The notes under the pieces were generated by a model that was not told where the DNA came from, did not search any database, and saw only the letters and a list, made by a program, of their open reading frames with translations. This document shows, piece after piece, positions 46,168-58,522 of a stretch of DNA of 64,000 nucleotides; within the stretch, counting starts at the first letter, position 1, and each line of letters starts with the position of its first letter. The position numbers and the translations under genes were made by a program. This DNA comes from Vespula vulgaris (Eukaryota; Arthropoda; Insecta; Hymenoptera; Vespidae): contig NC_066596.1 of assembly GCF_905475345.1 (NCBI RefSeq), positions 7,063,001 to 7,127,000 on the forward strand. Direction: 5' to 3'.

Positions 46168-46173
46168 AATAAA
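46168..46173 (+). terminator. Polyadenylation signal
   Basis: AATAAA 48 bp past the mRpS34 stop. The minus-strand AATAAA for IQCK lies at 46202-46197, so the two signals nearly meet. Confidence 0.6.
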
Positions 46174-46219
46174 TAATATTAATGTACCTTTATAGTTTTA
46201 TTATATTAACAAAGTAGTA

Positions 46220-47281
46220 TTATATCGTTTTCTTATACTTTCCTAGTAATTTGTAAAATTCACACATATCATCAATTTGCTCTTCCATTTTCAACTCCTC
46301 CTTTGATCCTAGAATTATATTACAACTTTCATATCTCTTACTTTCTTTACTAGATTGACAAGAAGAAATATCGATTATAAATATAAAAATACCTAGATCC
46401 TCGTCCATCAAAGTTTCAGTAATATTCGCTTTTTCCTCTGCAAGAGCCTACAATATTTACAAAATAGCAAAGCGTTAGTATAATATTGACATGTAGTAAG
46501 TACAATTCCAAATACCTTCCAAAATTGTCTCATTTCTTGTACATAATCGCGCTTTCTAACTAACCAGCCACGGACATATCTTTGTATATACAAAGCTGCC
46601 TCATCCTTGGTTAAGAGCCACGACAATGGAAAGATGGGTCTTGGACTATGAAATGTAATCTTTTAAATAATTTATATAAAACTTTAATTATCCTATCTCA
46701 TCCGACCGTACTGTAAACGTAATAACAGCTTAAATTGCGGTATCTCAAATACCGTGTGCCATTTAATTGCACGTTTTGGATATTTCGGGTTAAGATTCCA
46801 CAAAGTTTCAGCCAAATAATCGATCCCATTAAATCGACACTTTTGTATCTAAATACGATTTATAAAAACAATTAATTTTTATAGAATATTTTAAATTCGA
46901 TATGACAAAATATACATATGTATAATTTACTCGAAGAGCGTCCCATCGACGAGCTTCAACTAACATATTTTCCATTGCTGGTAATAATAAAGGAAATATT
47001 TTTCTATTCAAATAGTTAGATGATACATCTTGATAAGGTACTACGACCGCCGAAGATTCCTGTTCTTTTTTCCATTCGGTGTACTGTGATTGTTTTTCTT
47101 CATATTCATCGACGATAGATTGCCATAAATTTTCCTCTTGTTTATCATCGATACGTAACTCTTGTGGAGAAAAACTTTCTGCTCTTTGACATTGAACGTT
47201 ATTATTAGTTTCTACATCCTGAAAGCAACCAGAACAAATTTCATTTCCAGCAATATATTCTTTGGCTAATCTAGAAAACAT
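46220..47281 (-). CDS. IQCK: IQ motif-containing protein K
   Basis: Four exons on the minus strand: 47281-46931, 46848-46712, 46645-46516 and 46447-46220, all GT-AG, 281 residues (human IQCK is about the same size). Recognisable IQCK blocks are ENLWQSIVDEYEEKQ near residue 55, the FPLLLPAMENMLVEAR segment, a middle block FNGIDYLAETLWNLNPKYP, HPRPIFPLSWLLTKDEAALY, and the IQ-like helix AALYIQRYVRGWLVRKRDY, which should bind calmodulin. The exon 2/3 junction (CA|T) rebuilds the conserved HPRP. In mammals the gene is linked to cilia and sperm, so a ciliary or sperm role is a fair inference. It is head-to-head with the unrecognised gene at 47.7 kb (406 bp between ATGs). Confidence 0.9.
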
Positions 47282-47687
47282 CGTTGCTTCTTAAATAAAT
47301 GATTACTCTTACTCAAATAAAATCTCTCTTTCTTTTTATTTGTTCGAAGGAAAAAAAAGAAAAAATAAATCAAAGAACGCGATCGATCAATCGAAACGTA
47401 ATTAATATGTCAATAACGGAAGCACATTTCGTTATATCCCGTCAACATTTAAAGTAGTGCAAAATTATAATATGAAAGAAAATGCGTTAATAAGAATAAA
47501 AATATCGAACGTTACGTTTGCAAAGAAATTTTATTAAAATATGTATCTAAATGAAGGATGCTTCATCTTCATCTTCGATAATAACTGCCCAGAAAAGTTT
47601 AAATTTTCAGATAAACGTGACATAGCCTATGTAGAAAATTGTTGTTAAATTTATCCATAGAAATATTTAAGTAATCGAGGCACATAA
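47282..47687. promoter_or_regulatory. Bidirectional promoter region
   Basis: The 406 bp between the start codons of IQCK (-) and the tail-anchored protein (+) must carry both promoters. No TATA box stands out in either direction, unlike the cuticle cluster. Confidence 0.5.
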
Positions 47688-48850
47688 ATGCTTAGTTGTC
47701 CTCCACAATGTCCGACATTGAGACGTCAAATTAGGGAAGAAGGTACTTTCTTTATCTCTAACTCGATATTGAACGTTCGTAAATAAGATTAAAAAAAATA
47801 AATAAATAAAAATAAAAATAAAAATATTTCGTAGTTAAAAAATCAGGTTGGACAGATGAATATATGCGAAACATCATCGATGTCCAGAGAGTGGACATCA
47901 CAGAGGATTGGGATCGAAAGGTGAAACCGGATCCACGTAAAAGAATTCGTAGAGTACCGTTAGATCCTTCTAAACGGGTAACCAGAGAGCCAGCGATAGA
48001 ATATGACGATCGATATAAGGAAAAACCTAAACGAAAAGAATATCCCGATAAAATAGTTCAAAATTCTATACGTATCACTGATTTCAAAGAAGTTATCGAT
48101 AAGGATGAAATTCCTTTGGCTTCATTGAAACAAGAAACTATTTATTATACCGAAGAAAAGGAAATCGCACGTGTAGCTCCGTTAGTTAAAAGAGTTAGCC
48201 CTGAAGTATCGAGACCAGGAATACCGAAAGAAAGAAAAGTTGAAAGACCGATCGAAGAACGGGTTTATGACAAAGAACAGGTGAAAGATACTGCGGCAAT
48301 TCAATACAGAATCGATTCTGAAGAAATCGATGACAGTTCTCGGATACCTGTTGATAGCAAAATAACAGTAAAGGATCAAGAAAGACCTAGAATCGCGGAT
48401 GATAAGATCAAAATTAAACGTAGAGACGATTCTCCAGATAGTTATTACAAATATACACCTAAGGAACTTTCAACCGATTGGCCGCGCGATGGTTGTGACG
48501 AAGCTTGTCTCGCAAGAGTATTAAAAGGCAAGAATTAAGGAATCCTTTAGATATAACTTATAGATACCTAATTTCTAAATATCATTCTTTTTTTTTCTTT
48601 TCTTTTTTTCTTTCTTTAACTTTCAGAACGTGCTGAAAGATTGTTGGAAGAAAAGAAGAAGGATGATCGTTACTTGATGACAGGACTAAGTTATTTCGAC
48701 GATGTTTGTACCTGTTCTCTTAGTTGTATGATACATACTTTGAAAAAAGATCGTTTCGTGCGCGGTATATTAACGTCCGCAATTTTATTCTCCCTTGGTA
48801 TAAAACTATGTTCGGAATTATATGGCTGGTACTTACCCAATCGCACTTGA
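47688..48850 (+). CDS. Charged protein with C-terminal hydrophobic anchor, unrecognised
   Basis: Three exons: 47688-47742, 47835-48527 and 48627-48850, 323 residues. The second intron begins AAAAG|GCAAGA and ends TTTCAG, a GC-AG intron: without it the frame would stop at AAT TAA, and with it the reading passes to ERAERLLEEKKKDD in frame. The N-terminus has paired cysteines (MLSCPPQCPTLRRQ). The middle is highly charged and probably disordered (Lys/Asp/Arg/Pro). After GCDEACLARVLKERAERLL comes a Cys-containing helix (VCTCSLSCMIHTLKKD) and a final hydrophobic segment GILTSAILFSLGIKLC with a short tail (SELYGWYLPNRT). The layout suggests a tail-anchored or membrane-inserted protein facing the cytosol. 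AATAAA at 48958-48963. No family recognised. Confidence 0.8.
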
Positions 48851-48984
48851 CAAAACTTGGCTAATTTTTACGAAGGAATGAAAGAACAAAATCAAAAAAA
48901 AAACGAAAAGAAAGAAAAAAGACAAATGTCAATTTCTACTTTAGGAAGCTTAAATTTAATAAAAATAAATATAATCACATTTGT

Positions 48985-50808
48985 TTAATATTTCGCAATT
49001 CTTTGTTTTAAAAGTATTCTAATTGTACAAAGCAAAGCTGCTGTAATCGATAACGCGCAACCAACAAAGACATAAGGGATGACCAAGTGAAAACGAAAAA
49101 GATCTTCTCGAACGATCTTTTCTTTGGGAAGATTAACTCTAAAGGAAATGTCATTTTCCCAATCGATAGTATTATTATGAGTTTTAACGCTTCTAGATCT
49201 TCTATTATGTCCTGCTGGACAATTCAAAATACAATCCGCTCCTTCTAAACAACCCGTTACCTTAACAGTTAAAAATATCTCGTCGTTCTCTCTCATATTT
49301 TCAAACATGAAAGCTTGGAAGATCAGATAAGTTTCCAAAGGCGATATCCGATACTGTTCTCTCGAGCAAATCTTTCGAACATCCGGATTCAAGCATCCAT
49401 TGGTATCCAAGATCCATAAACTGTTCATTATTTTCTTTTGTTGTTTCTTTTCTATATAATGAACCGTCAATTCACCGATCCTCGAATATTGCCAGCCTGG
49501 AAATAAAATTTTATCGATCTCTATAACGCGTATCGCATTAATTTTGTATTAAAGATCATTTTTACCGTTTCCATCTCGTACGAGAACACGCAATAATACT
49601 TCTTCTCCCAAGATAACGGTATCTCCGGATTGTATTCTAGTGTCAAACACTTTTTCGGAATGAAATGTCTTTCGAAACAATCCGACATCGATCTCCAAAG
49701 TATTTTGAGAACCACCAGTAACAACGCGGGGCACCATTCTTGCCGATCTAAAATGCGGGAGCAAACGTATGTAACGTTATGGCATAGACGAGACGTTACG
49801 TTAATTGTCTTACGTATCGAGAGTTTTCACTCTGATTTGTTTCGTGCGAGAGACAGTCTTTTCTTGTACTTTGCACCGCAAGGTGATCTTCGTATCGTCT
49901 TTCAATCTGAGACCCGGTATCAGTGGAAATCTCAAATCGAGACAATAGAATCTTTCGGTGTCCGTTGAACATGCAACAACGCCGCAATGCCGAAATCGTT
50001 CTTTTTCTAGATTTATCGTATACTCGTCTTTCACCCTTGTAACTTTACATACCTCGTTCTCTACGTTATCTATTACAGGCGATTCCTTCGCCGTAGTCGT
50101 TTTTACGGATGCTCTAAAAAAAACAAAGTTGTCAGATAATCGTTACGAGAGGAATATCATTCAAACCGTTATTCCAATATCGTACTTAAAAAATACATCG
50201 TCGTCCGTATCACGACAAGATATTTCTTCTATTTGGATGTCATTCCCTTGCGATAACGACTTATCGGCACTACTTATGCTTTCGGTCGTACTCGAGTGAA
50301 CCCGTTGAGATCTGACTTGCAAATGAGAAGATGGTCGCCGATAATAATATCGACCTTCTCGTCCATTGACTCCAAATGGAAGCTCTTCGTTGTTCTCCAC
50401 AGTTGAATCGATCGTTAGAGAAAACGACGTGTTCTTCGATGCTTCGTCTATTTCCTTCATTCGAGCGATATTCGTCTCTTCGGACGGTACATAATGATTC
50501 ACCACACCGGAGTCGTTATATTTTCGAGAGAAATTAATCAACACTGTATCTTGCGGCTCTAGGGAAGTCGCATGATCGAACGAGATCGTTAATAGGGTCA
50601 GCAACAAGTAGTTACGCGCCTACGATATTAAACAAAAAAAACGTAGAATAATTAGAATTCTTAAGATTGATAAATGATGAAAGGTCAAATAAACGTCTTC
50701 GTTCGAAATAATAATCAACTATAAATTTCCCACCTGTCCTATTCGCGTCGATAAGATTTTCTCTGCGCTAACATGTAATAATCTCGAATGGTGGAAGCAC
50801 CGTGTCAT
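48985..50808 (-). CDS. ZP-domain transmembrane protein
   Basis: Five minus-strand exons: 50808-50734, 50619-50186, 50113-49814, 49747-49566 and 49496-48985; phases agree throughout, 500 residues. The first exon gives a 25-residue basic leader, so the hydrophobic signal (YLLLTLLTISF, about 29-39) starts unusually late. A Ser/Thr/Glu-rich stem precedes a zona pellucida domain: ZP-N cysteines 160, 192, 213 (RHCGVV) and 250 (LRCK), then ZP-C with VRDGNGWQYSRIGELT, ILDTNGC and the CLEGADCILNC cluster. A furin-like site RRSR (429-432) and a C-terminal membrane helix (about 468-489, ending ILLKQRIAKY) complete the standard layout. ZP proteins polymerise after furin cleavage to build apical extracellular matrix under the cuticle. 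The specific Drosophila orthologue is not identified. Confidence 0.93.
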
Positions 50809-50882
50809 TTTCGTAAGATCGACTACAAAAGACTGGCAAACTTGTAGAGTTTGATGAACGCTTTTAAAGGTTCTCCTTTTAT

Positions 50883-51200
50883 TCAAGCGATACCTTTGTC
50901 ACATTGTTCGGTACGTGGATTTACGGGGACACCAACGATGTCCATTATTAGGTACATACGATCTTTCGTGATTCGACTGATGAAGGAGTACTTAGCATAA
51001 AACATCATCCGTATCCTCGATTTTAACGCCGCGTCTGCCATTAACGTCGATATCGATTGCTCTGTATGCGTTCGTCCGTGTATTCTTGTATAAGCCTGCG
51101 GTATTATATTCCAAACAATTTGGGTCAAAGAATTTCTTTTAAAAGAAGGATTACACGAAACGCATATGTACGAATTGCGAATGATTTCTAATTGCGTTTC
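50883..51200 (-). CDS. Orphan open frame, possible exon
   Basis: A minus-strand frame of 105 codons without an obvious upstream ATG, ending TGA, in a GC-richer island. The reading is varied and protein-like: SYICVSCNPSFKRNSLTQIV, AYTRIHGRTHTEQSIST, DAALKSRIRMMFYAKYSF, TKDRMYLIMDIVGVPVNP. The first Met is residue-like ATG in TLMADAAL. AAAG|GTATCG just before the stop could be a donor, so it could be an exon of a transcript reaching toward the ZP gene, but the phase does not fit ZP exon 2. I do not recognise the sequence. Confidence 0.3.
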   Translation of the reverse strand, partial: ETQLEIIRNSYICVSCNPSFKRNSLTQIVWNIIPQAYTRIHGRTHTEQSISTLMADAALKSRIRMMFYAKYSFISRITKDRMYLIMDIVGVPVNPRTEQCDKGIA

Positions 51201-51378
51201 TTATCCTTTAAATTTATCCTAAACTCATTGCCGAAAAAAACTTTTAACTAAATTACGATCGTCCTTTAGAAAGGAATAATTAGAATAACAGAATGATAGA
51301 ATTTATTTGAATTTTAAACGCATGATAAAAAAAGTTAATCTTGATGCGATAAAAAGAAAAAAAGCGAATAAAAAAAAA

Positions 51379-51470
51379 TGCTCCAGGTGAGGCTCGAACT
51401 CACAACCCCGGCATTGCTCACGAACACTGTCTTATAAGTACCGTGCGCTAACCAATTGCGCCACTGGAGC
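51379..51470 (-). tRNA. trnI-UAU: tRNA-Ile (UAU) with intron
   Basis: The minus strand folds as a complete tRNA. The acceptor stem is GCTCCAG/CTGGAGC with discriminator A. The D arm contains GGTTAGCGC. The anticodon stem is CGGTA/TGCCG around the loop CTTATAA with anticodon TAT. The T arm is GTGAG-TTCGAGC-CTCAC. About 18 bases (AGACAGTG...GAGC) interrupt the anticodon loop after position 37, the usual site for nuclear introns; animal tRNA-Ile(UAU) genes characteristically carry such introns. No CCA is encoded. Confidence 0.96.
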
Positions 51471-53557
51471 AGTTGGTAAGAGGATCGCTAAAATATTCTT
51501 TCAGTAGTAAATTCGTTAAATCTAAAAATAAAATTATTAGATCGTATATTGTTTTTGTTTATTTATAATTAATCATGGCATTTAATGTTCTTAAACAAAA
51601 ATCCGTCGAAATAATATTAAAAACTCACATATATAGATATTGTTACTATAACAGAAAATTTATTGTTTCTTTAACCAAAATCATAGATTTTTATCCAAAA
51701 GATCAAAATCATAAAACTCTTATCGTACATACATATTCGCGATCATTTAAGTGTATATTAATAACTCGTAAATCAACGACCAACGATTAAATACGCGTAT
51801 ATTGTAGATCTTAAATAAAATGGCATAATATCTAAAAACAATACATATCAAAGGTTAGATAAAGAAAATGGCTTGACATTTTTCAAGGTTTATCAAGCAA
51901 ATCGATTTAAGATTCTTTACGTACATATTACTTTGCAATAGTAAAAATTACTTTGTGAAAATATTTCGAATTTTTATGTCCTGCGATACTGATAATCACC
52001 ATCATAATTGCAAGTAATATCGAGTTAATGGCTGCTTAAGTACACTTTAACTGTTTATATAAATTTAACTACAAACAAAAAATACGAAGTTTCTACAATT
52101 AACAAACACTTTGAAATTAATCTAACCTGGCATATGGTTTTTTCTTGTTTTTGTCAAATGTATCACTATTTTTACTACATAGAAAAATTTCTATAATACA
52201 TTCATTCGATTGTCAGATACGCACGAAAAATACGTAATAAGTTTATACATCGATACAATAGATACGTAATGTATCCCTATTGTACTTGTAGTTCATAATC
52301 TGTCCATACCTGTCGCTGAACTCATATACGTTATGAGCAAAAGATGATAAACAACTTTAAAAGATCACTTTCTTGAAATATATTTTGCTCTTTACACGTA
52401 TATTAAACGAACCTATCTTTTTCGTTGAATAAAATGCATTCCGCGCCAAAAAAGCAAGATCGACAACTTAATTTTAAAAAAAAAGTCATCTTGAAACAAT
52501 ATTAAATAAATAAACCGAAATCCTATCTAATATAATGAATTCTAACTTCAAATCAATAGCATTATAAATTAAAAACATTAGAATGTTTGAATTAGTGATA
52601 ACAAAGCATCGATTCGTATGTACACTGCATATACATATATACATATGTATAATATGTATATATATATATATATACATGTACATATATACATACGTGCTTC
52701 GTCGACATACAACGTATATACGTATAAAATAAATTGGTAATATTTTAAACTTAAAAAATAACCTATAAAAAGTGTACTCTTTTTCACAATTTCATCTTGT
52801 ATAATGATGATATGCAAATAACTTTGTTTTGACTTATTTATTCTTGTGCCATATATATATATATATATATATACATATATATGTACATATATCCAGCCGT
52901 GTTTTGAAACTATTACTAATGAGATGAATCAATTGAATAAATTATTGATATTACAATGATAATAAATAAAAATATACAACAAACATTGAAAATTTGTAAA
53001 ATCGAAAAATCCAATATTTTCACAAATAATGTTGGCAATAAAAAGATAGGTTGACAAGACTGATCTGCTCGAGTTTGTCGACTGCTAATTATGTTTTGAC
53101 AAGTACACGTAGCTGTTACCTAAGTATTATCAAAACTCATATTTATGTTTTTTAATGCGAAGAGAAATTCACGTAGAAATTCTGATATTGTGAAAAAAAA
53201 GGATATTGAAAGAACGTCCCAAACAAAATGTTATTACAAGGCTCACCTAATGGTTCTTCATTCGACTACGTCAAGTAACTTTGTTAATAATTTTAAATAG
53301 TTATTTTTTTCATACTTGAAAACATTGATAATTTTATCATTTTTTTTTCGATATATATAAGTTAATCATTTGATTTGTTTATTTACATTATATTTCATAT
53401 TAATCTTTTTAAGTTATTCTTTTATAACAGAATTTTATTTGTTGATGGCAGTCAAGGTTTTTAAATTATTCATATCTATTAAGAATAAATATAATTTTTG
53501 ATAAAATAATACCCTTTATCTAGCAATGATCCTTATTGAAATATTAATCTATTTTAG
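51471..53557. other. Intergenic, AT-rich
   Basis: (TA)n-rich simple sequence at 52620-52700 and 52850-52880. No gene supported. The acceptor for TMF1 (ATTTTAG, 53551-53557) suggests an untranslated TMF1 exon somewhere in the last few hundred bases. Confidence 0.5.
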
Positions 53558-53559
53558 AT

Positions 53560-53583
53560 ATGAAGAAGAATGAGTTGGTTTGA
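53560..53583 (+). promoter_or_regulatory. uORF overlapping the TMF1 start
   Basis: ATGAAGAAGAATGAGTTGGTTTGA gives a seven-codon frame that overlaps the TMF1 start codon (53570) in another frame. It could damp translation by leaky scanning if the exon begins at 53558. Confidence 0.45.
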
Positions 53584-56500
53584 TGCTACAGGATTTGCCA
53601 ATTTGGCAAAATCTGCTCTTAAAGAAGCTCAGAAAACTATAGATAAAGCTTTAGATATTAAAGATGAAGAGGAGAAGGTAATTCAAACTCATACGGATGA
53701 ACCATCAGATTTTTTTGCAACTTGGGAATTAAAAAGCGACGAAGAAAACAATTCACAAACTAAAGTATTGAATCAAAAACAACAGAATACTAGCAGTATA
53801 TGGGGAAGTTTCACAGGATCATTTTTTGAAATTCCTAAATTTGGAGATAAAAGTACGTCAAGTAATATTAAACATTCCAAATCATTACAAAGTACATCTA
53901 TAGAAAATGTAGAGAAATGTCAGCTTACACCATCGACGTCTCTTCCTGGAAACTTAACTAGCGAAGAAGTTTCTGTTCTTTTGAAAGAGAGTGAAGAATC
54001 ACCTACAAATGTTTCAAAAATACCATGTGAAAAACCTAATGTTAATGCATCAAAGAAATCTACAAATGAAATTCTGTTAGAATCTAGTAAACAAAGTGAA
54101 AAGTATTCGTCAGAAAATACAAATACTATTAAAGTTGAAATACATGAAACACAAAAGGATATTAATACGGTAAAATGTAATGCGATAGAAAATGACATTA
54201 CTCAAAATTTAGACGATGTTAATAAAAAGGATAATAAAAAAAATATCAGAGAAAATGAAGTGGAAGAACAGAAAAAAGAAGTTAATCAAGAAGAATCGAA
54301 TGCATGTAATACATTAAATAGAATATCTATCATTTCTTCTGATAGTGATAAAAAGAGTTTAGAAAGTGTAGAAATTCTTGGTTCTCAATCGAACACAGAT
54401 TGTACTACAACTCCAGAATCTGATGCTAATTCGGTTAGTGATTCGATAGGTCCATGTGCTGTAGGTCTTAAAGTGAATTCAGAATCAGTAGAAATATTAC
54501 CAGATAGTCTGGTAACATCTCCAAGTTCTGTAGAAATTCTAGGAGAATGGAAAAGTGATAGTAGTCCTTATTTATCGCCTATAGAACAAAAACATTCTGA
54601 ATCGTCCTCTATATTAGATAGGGATGATTCTACTACCCCTTGTGGAGACAATATTAATATGTGGGGAGATGAAGGTAATATTATCCAAAAAGACGTTTCA
54701 TCTTCTAATATATCTCCATATTTATCATCTATGGAGAAAAATAAAACAGATCCTAATAATACTAGTAGTAGTTCATTATCATTACACGATAACTCTGTCA
54801 CTTCTCAAACAAGTAATAGTTTATCTGTCATAGACAGTAATAAAGCTTCGCCAGAAAGTGTTGAAATAATACCAGATGTTGATGAATTGGATGAATTAAG
54901 TTTAGCTGAAGATTCTTATACCTCTGCATCTGAAAGTACTGTGATGACTATTATGGAAACATTTCAACAATATGATCAAACAAAACAAAAACTGGAATTT
55001 ACTGGTATGAATGTTAAGATGCATGAATCTTATCAGGAAGGCAAACAAGTTTTACTAAAATCTTCTATGGAATCACAATTAAATACAAGTCTTGATTCTT
55101 TAAAAGAAAAACACAATTTACATTTACCATTAGAACCTATTACAACTCAACCAATTCATAAATCAGAACATCTAGAGTCTGTAAGCAAAATAATGGAAGT
55201 AGATCCATTTAGTCAATTAACGATAGAACCGCCAGAACTTGAAGGTGACAATGAAAATGAACAGTTGCAGAGAACGGAATCAGTTGAATGTAATGATCAA
55301 GTTTTAATTTTAACAGATTCTAGTTGCGAAGGAACGCTGATTGAAAGTAGCTCTGAAGATAATGCAACATTAGTTTCTTCTGCTGCTACTAAAGCTGTTG
55401 AAACTCATTTAACTACTAGCTCCTATGTAAAAACAATGTTAGCAGATGCAATGGTAGAAAAGCATGAAATTATAGATGTACAGACTCACTCTACAGATGC
55501 GCCACGTGAAAATTCACCAATCTCTTCAGAAAGGTGTGTGTGTGTGTATCTCTTTTATAACATTCATATATTTCGTATGTATCTCAACATTGTATTTTCT
55601 AGTTTTAGTCGTTCTGATTTGGTAAAAATTGGATCTGATCAAACTAGTGGACATACCAGCGGAGATGAATTAGAAACTACAACATCGAGTGATATTGAAG
55701 TAATATCCAGGTATGCAAAACGTTTCATAATAATCGTGAAATTATTTAACTTCAATGGCAATGTATCAAAAATACCTTTTATTTAGTCCTAATGGAGATT
55801 CAAGTTCCACTCAGTCAAGGCAAAGTCCAGCAAAATTACAGATATCCAAAGGAAATGATCTGTTGACAAAAACTTTGAAGACAAGAGGTCATTCCAGAGA
55901 ACTTAGTGAAATTAGTATAGGGTCAGATGAAACCAATTTAGAAATAGAAAAATTATTAAAACGTATACAAGAATTAACCGAAGTGTTAGAAGCGCGAGAA
56001 TCGAAATTGATTGATGTTAGCAGAATAAATATGGAATTACATGAACAAAACAATACTTTAAGGAAGTAAGTATCAGTTTCAAGTATGTTCAAAGAATATA
56101 TACTTAATAATAGCTAAACAAAGGATTGTTTCATTGCTAAAAAGAACATCATTCATGCTTCCAATTTCAGACAATTGGATAGTTTTGAAAAACGTGCAGA
56201 ACAAAGTCAAAACTTAAATCAAATCACAGACGAGTATACGCAACGTTTGTCAGCTTTGGAAAGAAAATTTCAGCAAGCTATAAGAGAAAGAGATACTTTA
56301 CGAAAAAATCTAGAACAATTGAAACAAGAAGCAGCAACACGGTTGTCGTCCCAAGAAATGTCTAGTATCAATGCAGAAAAGGATGAAATTATTAAAGAGC
56401 TTAGAGAAGAAGGGGAGAAACTTAGTAAGCAACAATTATTGCATAGCAATATAATAAAAAAATTGAGAGTTAAAGAAAAAGAAAATGATGCTCTTATCAA

Positions 56501-58465
56501 ACATCAAAAGTATGTATGTGTAAAATAACATTATTTTACACTATTATAGATCATAAGTTAGATTATGATATATATTATAATTCAGTTTATAGTCTCTATT
56601 TAAATCTCCTCGACACAATTGCAGAGAACTTATTGAAGAACAAAATTCAGAATTGGAAAGATTAAAACGATCGTTACATGCAAAGGAAGAAGTCGAACGA
56701 ACACAAATAGAAGCTGTGCATACGTTGACAGCAAAAACAAAGAAACAAGAAAAGGAAATTTTAACTTTACAAGAAAAATTAGATAATGCATTGCACAAAA
56801 TGGATGCTTACAAAAAAAGTTTAGAAGCTGCAAAATTGTTAGTATACAGTTACGATTTTTATTCCTGTAATTTTTAATAATAGGCATTTCATATTTAATG
56901 TCTATATGTCAGTTTCTATTCTATAGGGACTTAACAGAAACAAAGAAGAATTTAATAGATGCAGAACAGGAACTCAAACAAGCTGTAGACAATGCCAGTG
57001 AATCGTGTCAACTTTCTGCACAAGTAGAAGAGCTCAAAATTAAGCTGCGCCAAACGGAAGAAGCAAATGTTAAGTTAGTTGTATCTTGTTATTACTCAAT
57101 TTTAAATTATCGTTTAAATACGCGTACCCGTATATTTCTATCTATAAAAAAAATATATATGTTTTTTTTTTTTTAATAATATAGGAAAGAAGAGTTCCTT
57201 AAACATGTGAATAATACCTTATTGAAAAGATTAGCAGATGCAGAAGCAAGAAGTGAAGAATTATCTGAATCTATTTCAACAGCTACAAAACCATTATTAA
57301 GGCAATTGGAACAAATTCAAGCAAACTTGTTACACAAAACAAATATTTACATGAAACAGGAAAAAGTACTTAATGAAAATAATGCTGAGTTACAAACAAA
57401 ATTAGAAAATATACTAGAAATATATCGTGGTTTGAACGAAGAAAATATAAAACTCAAAGCTAAAATATCTCATTTAGAATCAAAAATGAATGCTAAAAAT
57501 GCAGAGAAAGAACGATTGGAAGAGCTAAATAAAAAATTAATAGAAGAAAATAAAACTCTTGCAGAAGAAAGTTTACGGTAGGAGATTATTACGGAAATAA
57601 GAAATGGTAAGAGAAAAAGTCTTCAATAGTTTTAATATATTTTTTATGCAGTCATCAGCAAAGTGTGGAAATGCTTCAACAGTCTCATTCAAATCAAATC
57701 ACTGATCTCAAAAGAGAGATAAATGCATTAGAAAATAAAGTAGCTATTGAACGTGCAGCTACAGATGCAGAAAAAAGAAAAAATCATGCTATATTAGAAC
57801 AACAACAAAATATCGACGACGAACTTAGACTTAGCCCTACTCTTAGTATTGAGAGAGACTCTGTGAGTAGTGCAAGTAGTGTATGGCCAGCTGTATGTAT
57901 ATTGAGATTCTTATTTAATTGTAGTTAGAAGATTTAATACTTTCATGTCACAGTGAATAAATGTTTTCATATTGTAACGTTTCCAGTTCAGCGATTCAGT
58001 ATTTGATAATGGATCAGGAAGGTTCCCTGCAGTTTATGGCAATCTTAGAGCAGGATCCAATAGTACATCTGTGTTCGAAAACTTACAAGCTCAATTAAAG
58101 CAGCGAGATGGTATGCGAAATATTCCTTTTTTATATCTTTATGAATAATATATTTATATATATACTTTTAATCTCTAGGTGAAATACAACAACTTCAATG
58201 GGAATTATCACGACGTAACATTGAAAGAGATGCGCTTAATGCAGAATTATCTGTATTAACTTTAAAAGTGGAAGATTTAAGCAATAAAATTGTAGAAATA
58301 CAAGCTTTAAATGAAAATCTAAATGAAATACAGACTAGATATGACGCTCTATTGCAAATGTATGGAGAAAAAGTGGAAGAAAATCAAGAGCTACGATTAG
58401 ATCTTGAAGACGTCAAGGATATGTATAAAAGTCAAATTGATCACCTTCTTAAAAGGGATACTTAA
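53570..58465 (+). CDS. TMF1: TATA element modulatory factor, Golgi coiled-coil protein
   Basis: Ten exons: 53570-55533, 55603-55710, 55787-56065, 56171-56509, 56625-56837, 56927-57073, 57185-57577, 57652-57892, 57987-58110 and 58179-58465; all GT-AG and in frame, 1364 residues. The start MSWFDATGFANLAKSALKEA matches the family N-terminus. A long acidic, Ser-rich, disordered region with repeated SVEI units fills exon 1. From exon 3 on it is Glu/Lys/Leu coiled coil. The C-terminus (RYDALLQMYGEKVEENQELR, then LDLEDVKDMYKSQIDHLL) is the conserved TMF tail that binds Rab6. TMF1 is a golgin tethering vesicles at the Golgi. Human TMF1 is about 1093 residues; the excess is in the N-terminal region. 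Confidence 0.95.
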
Positions 58466-58480
58466 TCAAAAATGTTTTTG

Positions 58481-58522
<42 letters not shown>

